A DNA stretch of 64,000 nt, taken from Lachnospiraceae bacterium (GTDB lineage: Bacteria; Bacillota; Clostridia; Lachnospirales; Lachnospiraceae). The stretch covers positions 1 through 64,000 of the forward strand of contig JAFUPV010000027.1 of assembly GCA_017472605.1 (NCBI GenBank), written 5' to 3'. The position numbers and the translations under genes were made by a program. The notes under the pieces were generated by a model. That model searched no databases and had not been told where the DNA came from. It saw only the letters and a program-made list of their open reading frames with translations. Shown piece after piece: positions 6,845 to 15,574 of this stretch; the stretch's first letter is position 1, and each line of letters starts with the position of its first letter.

Positions 6845-8545
6845 ATGGTATTTTGGGATAAATTGTTACAGAGACGAAAAGAAGAGAAGCGCTTTACGGA
6901 TTCGATTAAGGACAATCCAAAAAAGAAATACCGTCCATACTTTTCGCTGCTGACAGACGATGAGCGGATTCGCGCCATAAAATATATCAGTCCGATTACA
7001 GAATTGGCACAGGTGCAGAACATTCAGCTTGCATATGGTGTAAGAATAGAAAATGAAACGCTTTTGATTATAAACAATAAAATCGTTCGAGAAAAGAACA
7101 CGGATACCGGAGAAACGCTTTATCATAGACACTTTATCATTATGCGTGGGACAAGCTGTGGGAAAGCCTATTACACCAGTGATAATGAGCAGGAGGAAGG
7201 AAAACTGACTTATTTTGTTCCCGATGCGTTTGCGGAACCTGTAAAGGCAGCCATGGATTTTTATCGAAACCGGTCTGCCCACAAAGTGTTTGAAAAGGCA
7301 TGCAGGGAGCAGAAGCCGGGCATTGATGTGACGATAATAATAAAGGCAACAAGGGCACTCCTGTTTGAGCAGTATAAGAATTCTGTAAATGAGCAAAAGA
7401 AACAGAACATGCAGTCCGAATCGGTTTCGCAGCCTCAGCCAACCGTAGAAAAGAAGGTACCGAAGAAAGTACATAAAGGTCCCGATCCGGTTGCAATGCT
7501 GAACCGGGAAAAAGAATATGTATTACGTTTATGTTCCCGTTTGGAAGCGAAATATGGGAAAGCGGAATTTGGAGCGCCGGCAGCGGAGGGTGAAATTTCT
7601 CAATGGGAAGAGGAAAATCAGGTTGTTCTTCCGGAGGATTTAAAAGAGTGGCTGAAGTTTTCGGGAGCAAGCAAATTGAAAGGCATTCCCCTGGAATTTT
7701 ACCCGATTGCTCAGTTTCGGAAAGAACAGGATTATGTAGTCATTGGAAAACGGGAAAATGCCCAAATTGGTTTTTCAATAGAAAATGGAAGATATCTTGC
7801 AGTAGAGAATGAGAAAAGAAGAAATTTGGGACAAATGGAAACGATTCTCCGTTTCTGGGGATATGATGCCAAAGAACTGTTTGCCGAGGAAGAGTTGGAA
7901 GCGCTTCGGCCTGTGATTGAAGAACATACCATGCAAATGAATCAGGCGAAGCAGAAGGCAAACATGTCATTAAGCGTTAAGGATGCGATGGAATACTTCT
8001 TTGCAAGAAACACCATAGGGTCTTTGAAAAAATGGCGGAGCTTTCCAAAATGCCCGGTAAGGAAAGAGCTCGTAGATTGTGGACTTGTGATTTCCGAGCC
8101 GGACAGAGATGGGTATTATCAATGGAAACCGGTGGAACAGACCATACCCGTTGATTTTACAGGAATCGAATCAAAGCTTGGTTTCAACTTGCATCCGGAT
8201 ATCAAAGCCTTTGTTTCAAGCTATTACTATTTTATGCTTGATGCAGATATCAAAGATGCAGGAATCAATATCTATCCATTTCTGCCAACCGTGAATGTCG
8301 GAAAATATCTGATGGATCGTTTTGAAAAAGAAAGCTATGCAGGGGATTACGCGTTCATTTTAAATGGTCATTTTTTCCAGCTGGGCGGTGCGTGCATCGA
8401 CGGAGATGATTCCTATATTTTAGAGGTCAATAATGAGACCGGCGAAGTTTTGGCGGTCGAGTATATGGATAAAAAACATATCAAAATTGCGGATTCTCTG
8501 TATGATTTATTTATGAATGCGAAACCAGGCTGGTATGAAGGGTAA
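6845..8545 (+). CDS. Two-domain SUKH-superfamily (SMI1/KNR4 plus Syd-like) protein
   Basis: 566 residues. After an N-terminal domain of unknown type and a Gln/Pro/Lys-rich linker (about 183-215), residues 238-350 form an SMI1/KNR4-like domain (ISQWEEENQVVLPEDLKEWL, FYPIAQFRKEQDYVVIG). The C terminus (about 440-566) resembles Syd/SUKH (GFNLHPDIKAFVSSYYYF, YAFILNGHFFQLGG). SUKH proteins often act as immunity proteins against secreted polymorphic toxins; no toxin gene is visible nearby, so this role is inference. ATG 6845 follows GAAGGAG. The stop abuts the ATG of the next fragment. Confidence 0.7.
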   Translation: MVFWDKLLQRRKEEKRFTDSIKDNPKKKYRPYFSLLTDDERIRAIKYISPITELAQVQNIQLAYGVRIENETLLIINNKIVREKNTDTGETLYHRHFIIMRGTSCGKAYYTSDNEQEEGKLTYFVPDAFAEPVKAAMDFYRNRSAHKVFEKACREQKPGIDVTIIIKATRALLFEQYKNSVNEQKKQNMQSESVSQPQPTVEKKVPKKVHKGPDPVAMLNREKEYVLRLCSRLEAKYGKAEFGAPAAEGEISQWEEENQVVLPEDLKEWLKFSGASKLKGIPLEFYPIAQFRKEQDYVVIGKRENAQIGFSIENGRYLAVENEKRRNLGQMETILRFWGYDAKELFAEEELEALRPVIEEHTMQMNQAKQKANMSLSVKDAMEYFFARNTIGSLKKWRSFPKCPVRKELVDCGLVISEPDRDGYYQWKPVEQTIPVDFTGIESKLGFNLHPDIKAFVSSYYYFMLDADIKDAGINIYPFLPTVNVGKYLMDRFEKESYAGDYAFILNGHFFQLGGACIDGDDSYILEVNNETGEVLAVEYMDKKHIKIADSLYDLFMNAKPGWYEG

Positions 8546-8731
8546 ATGGATGAAAAGAGAGAAAAGTTTGAAGGAATAAAGTCGTCGATTTCGCTGCCAT
8601 TGCAGGAAATCTATGAAAAGACCGAAGCCTATCACGATGGAAAATGGCTGTGGATACCGCTTGACGAGAGGATTGTGGTTGAGGATATCCTTGCAATGAT
8701 TAAAATAAAAAGAAGACCGAACCGGAAGTAA
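8546..8731 (+). pseudogene. N-terminally truncated DUF3788-like fragment
   Basis: A 61-residue frame beginning exactly at the stop of the SUKH gene. The stretch TEAYHDGKWLWIPLDER, followed by EDILAMIKIKRRP, is the C-terminal end of DUF3788 proteins, which are normally more than twice this length. No ribosome site is seen apart from the preceding coding sequence, so translation would need coupling. Interpreted as the tail of a deleted gene; a functional short form cannot be excluded. Confidence 0.55.
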
Positions 8732-8798
8732 GATTGGTTATTTTTATAGGATATTTAAGCAGGATAAAGAAAAACTGGATGTTACAGGGGGAAAAGGA

Positions 8799-9266
8799 AT
8801 GAGAAGAAAAGACAGAGAAGTTACAGACATTTCAAAAATGATGGAAATTATGAATTCCTGCGATTGCTGCCGCCTGGGGCTTGTGGATGGGAAGGAAGCA
8901 TACATTGTGCCGATGAATTTTGGTTATGACAGAATCAATGACCAGATTACCCTCTATTTTCACTGTGCAGCCGAAGGCAGAAAGATAGACTTACTGCCCG
9001 GACAATCGGTAGTCTCTTTCGAAATGGATACAAAGCACAGGTTAATCGAAGGGAAACGGGGATGTGATTTTTCCTGGCTGTATCAGTGCATTATGGGGAC
9101 TGGCACTTTGGAGATCGTTTCTGATGCAAATGAAAAAATCGATGGTTTGCAAAAAATCATGGAGCATTATACAAAGAAAACACAGTGGGAATTTGATGAA
9201 AGGGTTGTAGAACGGATAAACGTCCTGAAACTTTCCGTTCGAACATGGTCCTGTAAGGAACACTGA
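8799..9266 (+). CDS. Pyridoxamine 5'-phosphate oxidase family (NimA-like) flavoprotein
   Basis: 155 residues. MRRKDREVTDISKMMEIM then CCRLGLVDGKEAYIVPMNFGY and LYFHCAAEGRKIDLL is the split-barrel FMN-binding pattern of NimA/PNPOx-like proteins, with the His of the YFHCA motif near residue 51. Relatives reduce nitro compounds, including 5-nitroimidazole drugs, or act as general flavin reductases; activity here is inferred only. ATG 8799 follows GGGGGAAAAGG. It stands alone among unrelated genes. Confidence 0.8.
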   Translation: MRRKDREVTDISKMMEIMNSCDCCRLGLVDGKEAYIVPMNFGYDRINDQITLYFHCAAEGRKIDLLPGQSVVSFEMDTKHRLIEGKRGCDFSWLYQCIMGTGTLEIVSDANEKIDGLQKIMEHYTKKTQWEFDERVVERINVLKLSVRTWSCKEH

Positions 9267-9327
9267 AAATCGGGAAATTCGGACTGGGTGAAAAACAGTT
9301 ATAAGGTAATTGGCAGGAGTGATTGTG

Positions 9328-9765
9328 ATGACAGAAAAAGAGCTTTGGAACGACTTTATTACGAAAAACAAAATGGAGGACTGTGAATATGAGGCATGGG
9401 CTTTTGGTGCCGAACCCGATTTGCTGGCCAGATTGGCAGCGAGCGGGGAGAAAACCGCCACCGCCTCTGCTTATCCGCTATATGAAATAGAAAACGAGCC
9501 ATTACCCAAAGCTGGGGAGTATAGTGTCATTCTGGATTCGAAGGGGGAAGCAGTCTGTGTCGTTCAAACAAAGCGCGTATCGATTGTTTCCTTCCAGGAG
9601 GTACCAGCAGAACATGCATACAAAGAGGGTGAAGGGGATAAGTCGTTGGATTATTGGAGAAACGTACATGAAGAATTCTTTACTGCGTGCTTAGAGGAAG
9701 CCGGTCTGCAATTTACTGCTGATATGAAAGTTGTATGTGAGGAATTTGAGGTTGTTTATAAATGA
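9328..9765 (+). CDS. ASCH domain-containing protein
   Basis: 145 residues. LWNDFITKN, AWAFGAEPDLLARLAASGEKTATAS and the later SVILDSKGEAVCVVQTK, EGEGDKSLDYWRNVHEEFF are hallmark segments of bacterial ASCH proteins, a PUA-like RNA-binding fold. Some members cleave RNA or N4-acetylcytidine; this one is uncharacterised. ATG 9328 is chosen because GCAGGAG lies about 8 nt upstream; an earlier in-frame TTG at 9310 precedes the ribosome site. Confidence 0.85.
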   Translation: MTEKELWNDFITKNKMEDCEYEAWAFGAEPDLLARLAASGEKTATASAYPLYEIENEPLPKAGEYSVILDSKGEAVCVVQTKRVSIVSFQEVPAEHAYKEGEGDKSLDYWRNVHEEFFTACLEEAGLQFTADMKVVCEEFEVVYK

Positions 9766-9809
9766 GAATTTCATTGTAAGGCTTACTTCAAAAACGATAT
9801 TATAAACAA

Positions 9810-9925
9810 AGCGGCGGCGAACGGATAAAAATGAACATTGACCGCCGCTTTGTTTGTGGTTATAATAGAAGTAAAAACAGCGGCGAATGGTTGAAAAGAT
9901 ACATTGACCGGCGATTTGTGAGGTG
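9810..9925 (+). repeat. Two imperfect 40-bp direct repeats, each a potential hairpin
   Basis: Copy one (about 9810-9852) has AAAGCGGCGG pairing with CCGCCGCTTT. Copy two (about 9879-9925) keeps AGCGGCGAA...ACATTGACCGGCGATTTGTGAGG. Both contain ACATTGACCG. Copy one carries the -35 of the promoter and copy two ends at the ribosome site of the ATPase gene, so the pair forms its regulatory leader. Confidence 0.6.
9838..9866 (+). promoter_or_regulatory. Strong predicted sigma-A promoter of the DUF234 ATPase gene
   Basis: -35 TTGACC (9838-9843), exactly 17-nt spacer, -10 TATAAT (9861-9866). The -35 lies in the right arm of the first GC-rich hairpin repeat, suggesting the repeat is an operator. Confidence 0.75.
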
Positions 9926-9931
9926 TAAGAC

Positions 9932-11368
9932 ATGATTGGACGAGAGCAGGAAGTAAAAGAGTTGAATCGCCTGTATTCACGAGACAGAGCGGAGTTAGTT
10001 GCTATTTACGGAAGGAGACGTGTTGGAAAAACATTTCTTGTAGATGAAACATTTGCAAATAAAATTACATTTAGACATGCTGGGCTTTCACCGGCAGATG
10101 AAGATTCAAGAGGATTGTTAAAATTGCAATTGAATCATTTTTACAATTCGTTAGAGCTTCAGGGAATGGAGAAGAGTGATAAGCCATCAAACTGGCTGGA
10201 TGCATTTTTGTTATTGCAAAAGTTTTTGCAGAACAAAGATGATGGAAGTAGACAGGTCGTATTTCTGGATGAACTGCCATGGCTGGATACACCTAAGTCT
10301 GGCTTTATACGTGCGTTTGAAGCTTTTTGGAATACCTGGGGATGTCATCGCAAAAATTTGATGGTTATTGTATGTGGAAGTGCAAACTCGTGGATGCAGG
10401 ATAAATTACTTAATAATCATGGAGGTCTGTACAATCGAGTTACTTATGAAATAAAGCTGTCTCCATTTAATTTAAAGGAATGTGAAGATTTTTACAGGAG
10501 CAATCAGGTAAAACTTTCCAGATATGATATAGCACAGAGCTATATGATTTTTGGTGGAATTCCGTACTATATGGGATATGTCAGTCCGGAAATGAGTTTA
10601 GCACAGAATGTAGATAAATTGTTTTTTAAGAGAAATGGTATTCTAAGAGATGAATATAACAGACTATTTGCATCTGTATTTGTGAATCCGGAAGCTGTAA
10701 AAAGCATTGTACAGTTATTATACACAAGGAATGCTGGATTTACCAGAAGAGAAATCGTCGATAAACTGAAAATAACTGATGGAGGGAGACTATCCAGCAA
10801 TTTAAATGCCTTAATATCCAGTGATTTTATTATAAAGTATGTTCCATTTGGATACGGGAAAAGAGAAGAACATTATAAGCTGATTGATCCATTTTGCTTG
10901 TTTTATCTGCATTTTATTTGGAATCAAAAGAAAATAAATGAAAAATTCTGGCAACAAAATGTGACATCTGCACCGGTATCTGCATGGAGGGGATTTGCAT
11001 TTGAAAATGTTTGTTTTAACCATATAGAACAAATAAAGCGTTCACTGGGAATATCCGGAGTGATAACAGAAACAAGCGCCTGGTCTAAAAAAGAAGATGA
11101 TACGGACGGAACACAAATAGATTTGTTAATTTCGAGGAATGACAATGTGGTAAATATGTGTGAAATAAAATATTATGGTGGGGAGTTTAAGGTAAATAAA
11201 GATTATTATATAAAGTTGTTAAAAAGACAGTCTATTTTAGCGGAAACTGTGTCGCCTAAAATGGCAGTTCACAGTACGCTCATAACAACGTTTGGTCTGA
11301 CACAGAATGAACACAGTGGTGCATTTATGAATGTTATTGTATTGGATGATCTGTTTAAGGATAAATAA
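9932..11368 (+). CDS. ATP-binding protein of the archaeal-ATPase / DUF234 type
   Basis: 478 residues. Walker A is GRRRVGKT at about residues 27-34 and Walker B VVFLDELPW near 110. The C-terminal DUF234 region carries TQIDLLISRNDNVVNMCEIK, a PD-(D/E)xK-like nuclease motif, after a winged-helix segment (RREIVDKLKITDGGRLSSNL). These STAND-like ATPase-nuclease proteins are frequent multicopy genes in gut Clostridia; a defence or regulatory role is suspected but not established. It has its own strong promoter and repeated leader, unlike the surrounding cassette-like genes. Confidence 0.85.
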   Translation: MIGREQEVKELNRLYSRDRAELVAIYGRRRVGKTFLVDETFANKITFRHAGLSPADEDSRGLLKLQLNHFYNSLELQGMEKSDKPSNWLDAFLLLQKFLQNKDDGSRQVVFLDELPWLDTPKSGFIRAFEAFWNTWGCHRKNLMVIVCGSANSWMQDKLLNNHGGLYNRVTYEIKLSPFNLKECEDFYRSNQVKLSRYDIAQSYMIFGGIPYYMGYVSPEMSLAQNVDKLFFKRNGILRDEYNRLFASVFVNPEAVKSIVQLLYTRNAGFTRREIVDKLKITDGGRLSSNLNALISSDFIIKYVPFGYGKREEHYKLIDPFCLFYLHFIWNQKKINEKFWQQNVTSAPVSAWRGFAFENVCFNHIEQIKRSLGISGVITETSAWSKKEDDTDGTQIDLLISRNDNVVNMCEIKYYGGEFKVNKDYYIKLLKRQSILAETVSPKMAVHSTLITTFGLTQNEHSGAFMNVIVLDDLFKDK

Positions 11369-11374
11369 GAGGAA

Positions 11375-11395
11375 CCCTTTTACAGGTAAAAAGGG
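11375..11395 (+). promoter_or_regulatory. Hairpin overlapping the ribosome site of the next gene
   Basis: CCCTTTT (11375-11381) pairs with AAAAGGG (11389-11395) around a 7-nt loop. The right arm is part of the ribosome site AAGGGAG, so folding would hide it. No T run follows, so a terminator is less likely. Confidence 0.4.
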
Positions 11396-11403
11396 AGATT
11401 TGT

Positions 11404-12459
11404 ATGCATGAAAATGATATCGCAGAACTGCTGATAAAGGAAGGCTGCCCTTCCATTTCCTACCGCGTAAGAAAAGAAATCAGGCAGGAGCAGATCGGCG
11501 AGGAAGAGTACAGAGAATATCAAAATCTGATCTATGCCCAGCCGAACGTCCAGAATATTCTGTCCTGGCAGAATCCGGACGGATATTTTGGCACGAGACT
11601 TCACACCGCGCCGACAGGAAGCAAAATCTGGCCCCATGAAGGCTGTGTGCGGTATCTGCTGGAAACGGGACTTGACCATGAGGCGGTAAGGAAATCGCTG
11701 GATGTCATGCGCGCTCCCGGCTGGGGGAAGGAGTGTGAAAACAGCAGGGCAGCAAGTACCATTGGATATGAGATGATCCGTGCAAGTCTGTTTGCGCAGG
11801 CAGGGGATTCAAAGGAACCGTTTGTAGCTTCGTGGGTAAATCATGCGCTGCAGGGCTTTCGCACCATTGCGGAGACGGAATGCTATGAGGATCTTGTTTA
11901 TGAAGTCCGCAAACGCAGCGAGAACGGGAAAAAACCACGCAGCGGGTTGCTCCTGTTTCAGGAAGGAAAATACCTTCCGGTTGTGTATCACTTGCGTCTG
12001 CTGGCATTCACCGATTTCTGGAGAACCGAAGAAAATCGGAAAATGATGGAACTTGCCTATGAGAAATTGTATCAATGGCTGCCGCTGCCGCCAATCTATT
12101 ACAAATGCAGGACGCACCCGGCTGCACCGTTAGGTACGGTATCCTGGGCTGTGAATCAGAATTTTCAAGCGGACTCCGGATTTTTCTGGCTTCACTTTTA
12201 TGAAATGTCAGCCCGAATGGGAATGCTGGGAGAAAATTCGCCGTTTCGCGTGCATTTTGAAGAATTGAAGAACCATGTATTGCAGCAGGACGAATCGTTC
12301 CTCGCATATACAAAAAGCAGAAACCGTTCCTATACTGGCTGGTCCGGATATTCCGGCATTGCATTGGAAGAGGATGGAAGGGCGCAGCAGCCAAGAATGC
12401 GTGATTTCATGTTTCGGATTCTGCTGGTTAATGCGTATTGTAACATGGGATGGGAGTGA
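11404..12459 (+). CDS. Conserved protein of unknown function (possible alpha/alpha-toroid)
   Basis: 351 residues, no signal peptide or membrane segment. The sequence is rich in aromatic-capped helices: SWQNPDGYFGTRLH, KIWPHEGCVRYLLETGL, SWAVNQNFQADSGFFW and a final MRDFMFRILLVNAYC. Repeated helical hairpins with QNPDG-like turns resemble terpene-cyclase or prenyltransferase-type toroids, but no catalytic DxDD or similar motif is present and I do not recognise the family. ATG 11404 follows AAGGGAG. The next gene starts within the final codons of this one or just after, suggesting coupling. Confidence 0.7.
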   Translation: MHENDIAELLIKEGCPSISYRVRKEIRQEQIGEEEYREYQNLIYAQPNVQNILSWQNPDGYFGTRLHTAPTGSKIWPHEGCVRYLLETGLDHEAVRKSLDVMRAPGWGKECENSRAASTIGYEMIRASLFAQAGDSKEPFVASWVNHALQGFRTIAETECYEDLVYEVRKRSENGKKPRSGLLLFQEGKYLPVVYHLRLLAFTDFWRTEENRKMMELAYEKLYQWLPLPPIYYKCRTHPAAPLGTVSWAVNQNFQADSGFFWLHFYEMSARMGMLGENSPFRVHFEELKNHVLQQDESFLAYTKSRNRSYTGWSGYSGIALEEDGRAQQPRMRDFMFRILLVNAYCNMGWE

Positions 12460-12464
12460 AAAAG

Positions 12465-13331
12465 ATGGTAACAGTTGAAAAAAAGAAAAAAGCAATCCGA
12501 TCCAAAATCGCTGCAGTCGTTCTGCTTCTTCTGTTTGTGTGGATACTTTGGGGCAACACGGCCCTGGAATTGAACTCATATCCGATTAAGAGTTCCGATC
12601 TGCCAAATGTTTTTCATGGGTACCGGATCGCGCATGTCTCTGACCTGCATAATGCGGAAATGGGAAAGGAGAATGAGACTTTGCTGGAAATGATCCGGAC
12701 GGCCAGCCCGGATCTGATCTGCATAACCGGAGACATGGTCGATTCCAATCGCACGGACATTGCGATTGCTGTAGAGTTTGCAAAAGAGGCAGTAACCATT
12801 GCGCCCTGCTATTTTGTGACCGGAAACCATGAAGCACGAATCTCCCGGCAGACCTATGCTGCGCTGGAAGAGCAGCTGATCCGGGTCGGTGTGTCGGTTC
12901 TCCATGATGAAGAAGTGATTCTGGAAAAGGATGGAGAGCGGATCTCCCTCATCGGAATCGATGACCCGGATTTTGCAGCATATACGGTGGACGGCATTGC
13001 GGTTTCCGAGTCTCTGGAAGGGCTTGGCAGCCTGACAGCGGACGTTAGCTTCACCATTTTGCTTTCCCATCGGCCGGAATTGTTTCAAACGTATGTCAGT
13101 GCTGATGTAGATCTGGTTTTGTCCGGCCATGCCCACGGCGGTCAGTTCCGTCTGCCGCTCATCGGCGGTCTGGTGGCTCCCAATCAGGGGCTGTTTCCCA
13201 AATATGACGCAGGACTTTACCAAGAGGCGGACACAAACATGATCGTAAGCAGGGGAATTGGCAACAGCATCATTCCGATTCGCTTTAACAACCGGCCGGA
13301 AGTGATTCTTGTGGAACTGCTTGCGGAGTAA
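12465..13331 (+). CDS. Membrane-anchored metallophosphoesterase (YkuE/YaeI-like)
   Basis: 288 residues. A basic start and one hydrophobic segment (AAVVLLLLFVWILWG, about 14-30) anchor the protein. Then come the calcineurin-like metal sites: AHVSDLHN, CITGDMVDS, FVTGNHEA, LLSHRPELF and LSGHAHGGQ. This order matches YkuE/YaeI-type enzymes, which hydrolyse UDP-diacylglucosamine or similar lipid phosphodiesters at the membrane; the substrate is inferred. ATG 12465 has GGGAG 7 nt upstream; an in-frame ATG at 12450 overlaps the previous gene without a ribosome site. Confidence 0.87.
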   Translation: MVTVEKKKKAIRSKIAAVVLLLLFVWILWGNTALELNSYPIKSSDLPNVFHGYRIAHVSDLHNAEMGKENETLLEMIRTASPDLICITGDMVDSNRTDIAIAVEFAKEAVTIAPCYFVTGNHEARISRQTYAALEEQLIRVGVSVLHDEEVILEKDGERISLIGIDDPDFAAYTVDGIAVSESLEGLGSLTADVSFTILLSHRPELFQTYVSADVDLVLSGHAHGGQFRLPLIGGLVAPNQGLFPKYDAGLYQEADTNMIVSRGIGNSIIPIRFNNRPEVILVELLAE

Positions 13332-13406
13332 ACGGAGGATTGACGAATCTGAATGGGAAAAAATACGTGTTTCATTCAGACAGGAATGAGAACAGGGGGA
13401 AAAGGG

Positions 13407-13832
13407 ATGGTACGACTGGCAACAGAAATGGACGCAGAGCAGCTGGAGCGTCTGAATATTGAATTTAACGGAGAAGGGGAAACAACGCTGGAAGCGATCA
13501 GAGACTCGCTCTTAAACAATCAGCAGGAGCTGGTTTTTGTTGACGATGAAAACGGTCTGCTTACCGGTTTTGTCTGCGTGCAGCTGAAACGGTCCTTTTG
13601 CTATGACAAATACACGCCTGAGATCACAGAAGTGTATGTAAAAGAGGAATACAGAAAAAGAGGAATCGCAAGTGCAATGATCCGCTTTGCGGAAAACTGC
13701 TGCAGAGAGAACTTCCCGCTTCAAAAATTTGAGCTGCTGACCGGAAAAAACAACAAGGGTGCGCAGACCGTGTACGGGAAGCTGGGATATCGGGAGGATG
13801 GAGAACTTCATCTGATAAAACGTACAAAATAA
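13407..13832 (+). CDS. GNAT family N-acetyltransferase
   Basis: 141 residues. MVRLATEMDAEQLERLN opens the domain, EITEVYVKEEYRKRGIAS holds the acetyl-CoA loop (YRKRGIASAM), and LLTGKNNKGAQTVYGKLGY is the last strand and helix. Acceptor unknown. ATG 13407 is preferred because AGGGGGAAAAGGG lies immediately upstream; an in-frame ATG at 13353 would add 18 unconserved residues. The downstream glycosylase gene begins 9 nt after the stop. Confidence 0.86.
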   Translation: MVRLATEMDAEQLERLNIEFNGEGETTLEAIRDSLLNNQQELVFVDDENGLLTGFVCVQLKRSFCYDKYTPEITEVYVKEEYRKRGIASAMIRFAENCCRENFPLQKFELLTGKNNKGAQTVYGKLGYREDGELHLIKRTK

Positions 13833-13841
13833 CGGGAGAAT

Positions 13842-14351
13842 ATGATAGAAATGGAAACAAAGAGAAAACGGATCCAACATCCAATCGCCCCAATTTATGA
13901 TAAAAATTCCAGCGTTCTGATTCTGGGCAGCTTCCCCTCTGTGAAATCCAGAGAAGAGGGCTTTTTTTACGGTCATCCCCAGAACCGGTTCTGGCGTGTG
14001 CTGGCAGCGGTATTCGAAACCGATGTGCCGGCAACCATTCAGGAAAAGAAAGAATTTTTGATTACTCACCGGATCGCCGTCTGGGATGTGATTGCATCCT
14101 GTGACATCGAGGGCTCTTCGGACAGCAGCATCAGAAATGCAGTTCCCAATGATTTAGGCATCATTCTGGAAACAGCAGACATTCAGCAGATCTATGTAAA
14201 TGGAAAAAAGGCAGAGCAGATGTACAGGAAGTATCAGTATCCGCAGCTGAACCGTGAGGCAATCTGCCTGCCATCTACAAGTCCTGCCAACGCGGCATGG
14301 AATCTGGAGCGGCTGAAGGTGGAGTGGGCGCAGATCCGGGCAGAAAGATAG
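13842..14351 (+). CDS. DNA-deoxyinosine glycosylase (family 6 uracil-DNA-glycosylase fold)
   Basis: 169 residues. VLILGSFPSVKSREEGFFYG followed by HPQNRFWRVLAAVF is the defining N-terminal pattern of hypoxanthine-DNA glycosylases (UDG family 6). IAVWDVIASCDIEGSSDSSI and CLPSTSPANA are the later conserved blocks. It would excise hypoxanthine (deaminated adenine) from DNA in base-excision repair. ATG 13842 has GGGAG upstream, and a second ATG three codons on is possible. Length is normal for the family. Confidence 0.87.
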   Translation: MIEMETKRKRIQHPIAPIYDKNSSVLILGSFPSVKSREEGFFYGHPQNRFWRVLAAVFETDVPATIQEKKEFLITHRIAVWDVIASCDIEGSSDSSIRNAVPNDLGIILETADIQQIYVNGKKAEQMYRKYQYPQLNREAICLPSTSPANAAWNLERLKVEWAQIRAER

Positions 14352-14376
14352 AAGACAGGAATAAAGGAGAATTAAC

Positions 14377-15108
14377 ATGGCAACATGGGTGACACACTTA
14401 ATGATTGCGGACCGGGTTCTGGAACGGATTCCGGATCTCTGCAGACATGAATTTTGTGTCGGAAACATTGCGCCGGACTGCAATGTGGAGAACGAAGACT
14501 GGACAAGCTTTACGCCGTCCCGCGAAGTGACCCATTGGATGACTGGCGAAAGAAAGACTGCAGCCGATTGTGATCGCTTTTGGTATGAGTATATGGAAAA
14601 GAAAACGATCACTTCCGTTCAGGAAGAATCGTTTCTCTGGGGATATTATGCACACTTGATAACGGATGCAGAGTTTCAGCGAATGGTACGTGATGAAAAC
14701 AGAGTCAGAGCATCCTGGGAACGGATTAAATCTCATGCTGAACTAAATGAGCAGGCCGCTGGCATGCCAGAAACCTGGGATTCAGTGAAACTGCTGATCA
14801 ATGGAAAAGAGCGAATGAAGGATATCTATTCCATCGAGCGAGACTATCTGGAATCGCATCCGGACTCAGGCTATCTGACTGAGATCATCGGTCTGAGATC
14901 GTTTCCGGACTACATAGACTATCTGCCCCCGAATGCGATTCCACGCAAAGTGAAGGTGATGGGGTACATGCCGCAGAAAGCAGTCAGTAAATATCCTTAT
15001 ATCGGCATGTCAATCGAAGAGTATCAGGGATTCCTTGACCGGGCGACTGATTTGGTTGTGGATGCGATTCGATTGCATACGAATGAAGTGGCAGATTTCA
15101 AAGAGTAG
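14377..15108 (+). CDS. Zinc-dependent phospholipase C-like protein
   Basis: 243 residues. The His/Asp pattern WVTHLMIADR, FCVGNIAPDCN, SREVTHWM and WGYYAHLITDAEF matches the zinc-dependent phospholipase C family fold, in which these residues bind a metal cluster. No signal peptide is seen, so this member probably acts in the cytoplasm on an unknown phosphoester. ATG 14377 follows AAAGGAG. It sits 25 nt after the glycosylase gene in the same orientation. Confidence 0.75.
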   Translation: MATWVTHLMIADRVLERIPDLCRHEFCVGNIAPDCNVENEDWTSFTPSREVTHWMTGERKTAADCDRFWYEYMEKKTITSVQEESFLWGYYAHLITDAEFQRMVRDENRVRASWERIKSHAELNEQAAGMPETWDSVKLLINGKERMKDIYSIERDYLESHPDSGYLTEIIGLRSFPDYIDYLPPNAIPRKVKVMGYMPQKAVSKYPYIGMSIEEYQGFLDRATDLVVDAIRLHTNEVADFKE

Positions 15109-15139
15109 ATCGAAAAAAAACGACAGGAAGGAAAAAACA

Positions 15140-15574
15140 ATGATTCAATGTGCGGAAGGAAAGGATGCGTTGACGCTTTCCAGGCTGGCAATCCAGATGT
15201 GGGAGGACAATACACTTGAAAAGCTGGAAGAAGAATTTTCAGAACTTCTAAGCAGTGAAGAAGCCAGATGCTTCATCAAATATGTGGACGGCACAACGGC
15301 AGGCTTTGCCCAGTGTCAGCTTCGCCACGATTATGTAGAAGGCACGGATACCTCTCCGGTTGGCTATCTGGAAGGGATTTTTGTTCTGGAAAAATACCGG
15401 AACAGGGGATATGCGAAAGAACTGTTACAGGCGTGTGAGTGCTGGGCAAAGGAAAAGGGCTGTTCTGAGTTCGCAAGTGATTGCGAGCTGGACAATACAG
15501 CCAGTTTTCAGTTCCACCGGGCAATGGGATTTGAAGAGGCGAATCGGGTGATTTGTTTCAGAAAAGAAATTTGA
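15140..15574 (+). CDS. AAC(6')-type aminoglycoside N-acetyltransferase homolog
   Basis: 144 residues, the size of the chromosomal AAC(6')-I group. Diagnostic segments are LRHDYVEGTDTSPVGYLEGI, RNRGYAKELLQACE (acetyl-CoA loop) and FASDCELDNTASFQFHRAMG. In that group the DYVEGT loop contributes to the aminoglycoside site. So 6'-N-acetylation of aminoglycosides is plausible, but whether it confers resistance cannot be read from sequence. ATG 15140 has CAGGAAGG upstream. An in-frame upstream ATG would overlap the previous gene by more than 70 nt. Confidence 0.82.
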   Translation: MIQCAEGKDALTLSRLAIQMWEDNTLEKLEEEFSELLSSEEARCFIKYVDGTTAGFAQCQLRHDYVEGTDTSPVGYLEGIFVLEKYRNRGYAKELLQACECWAKEKGCSEFASDCELDNTASFQFHRAMGFEEANRVICFRKEI

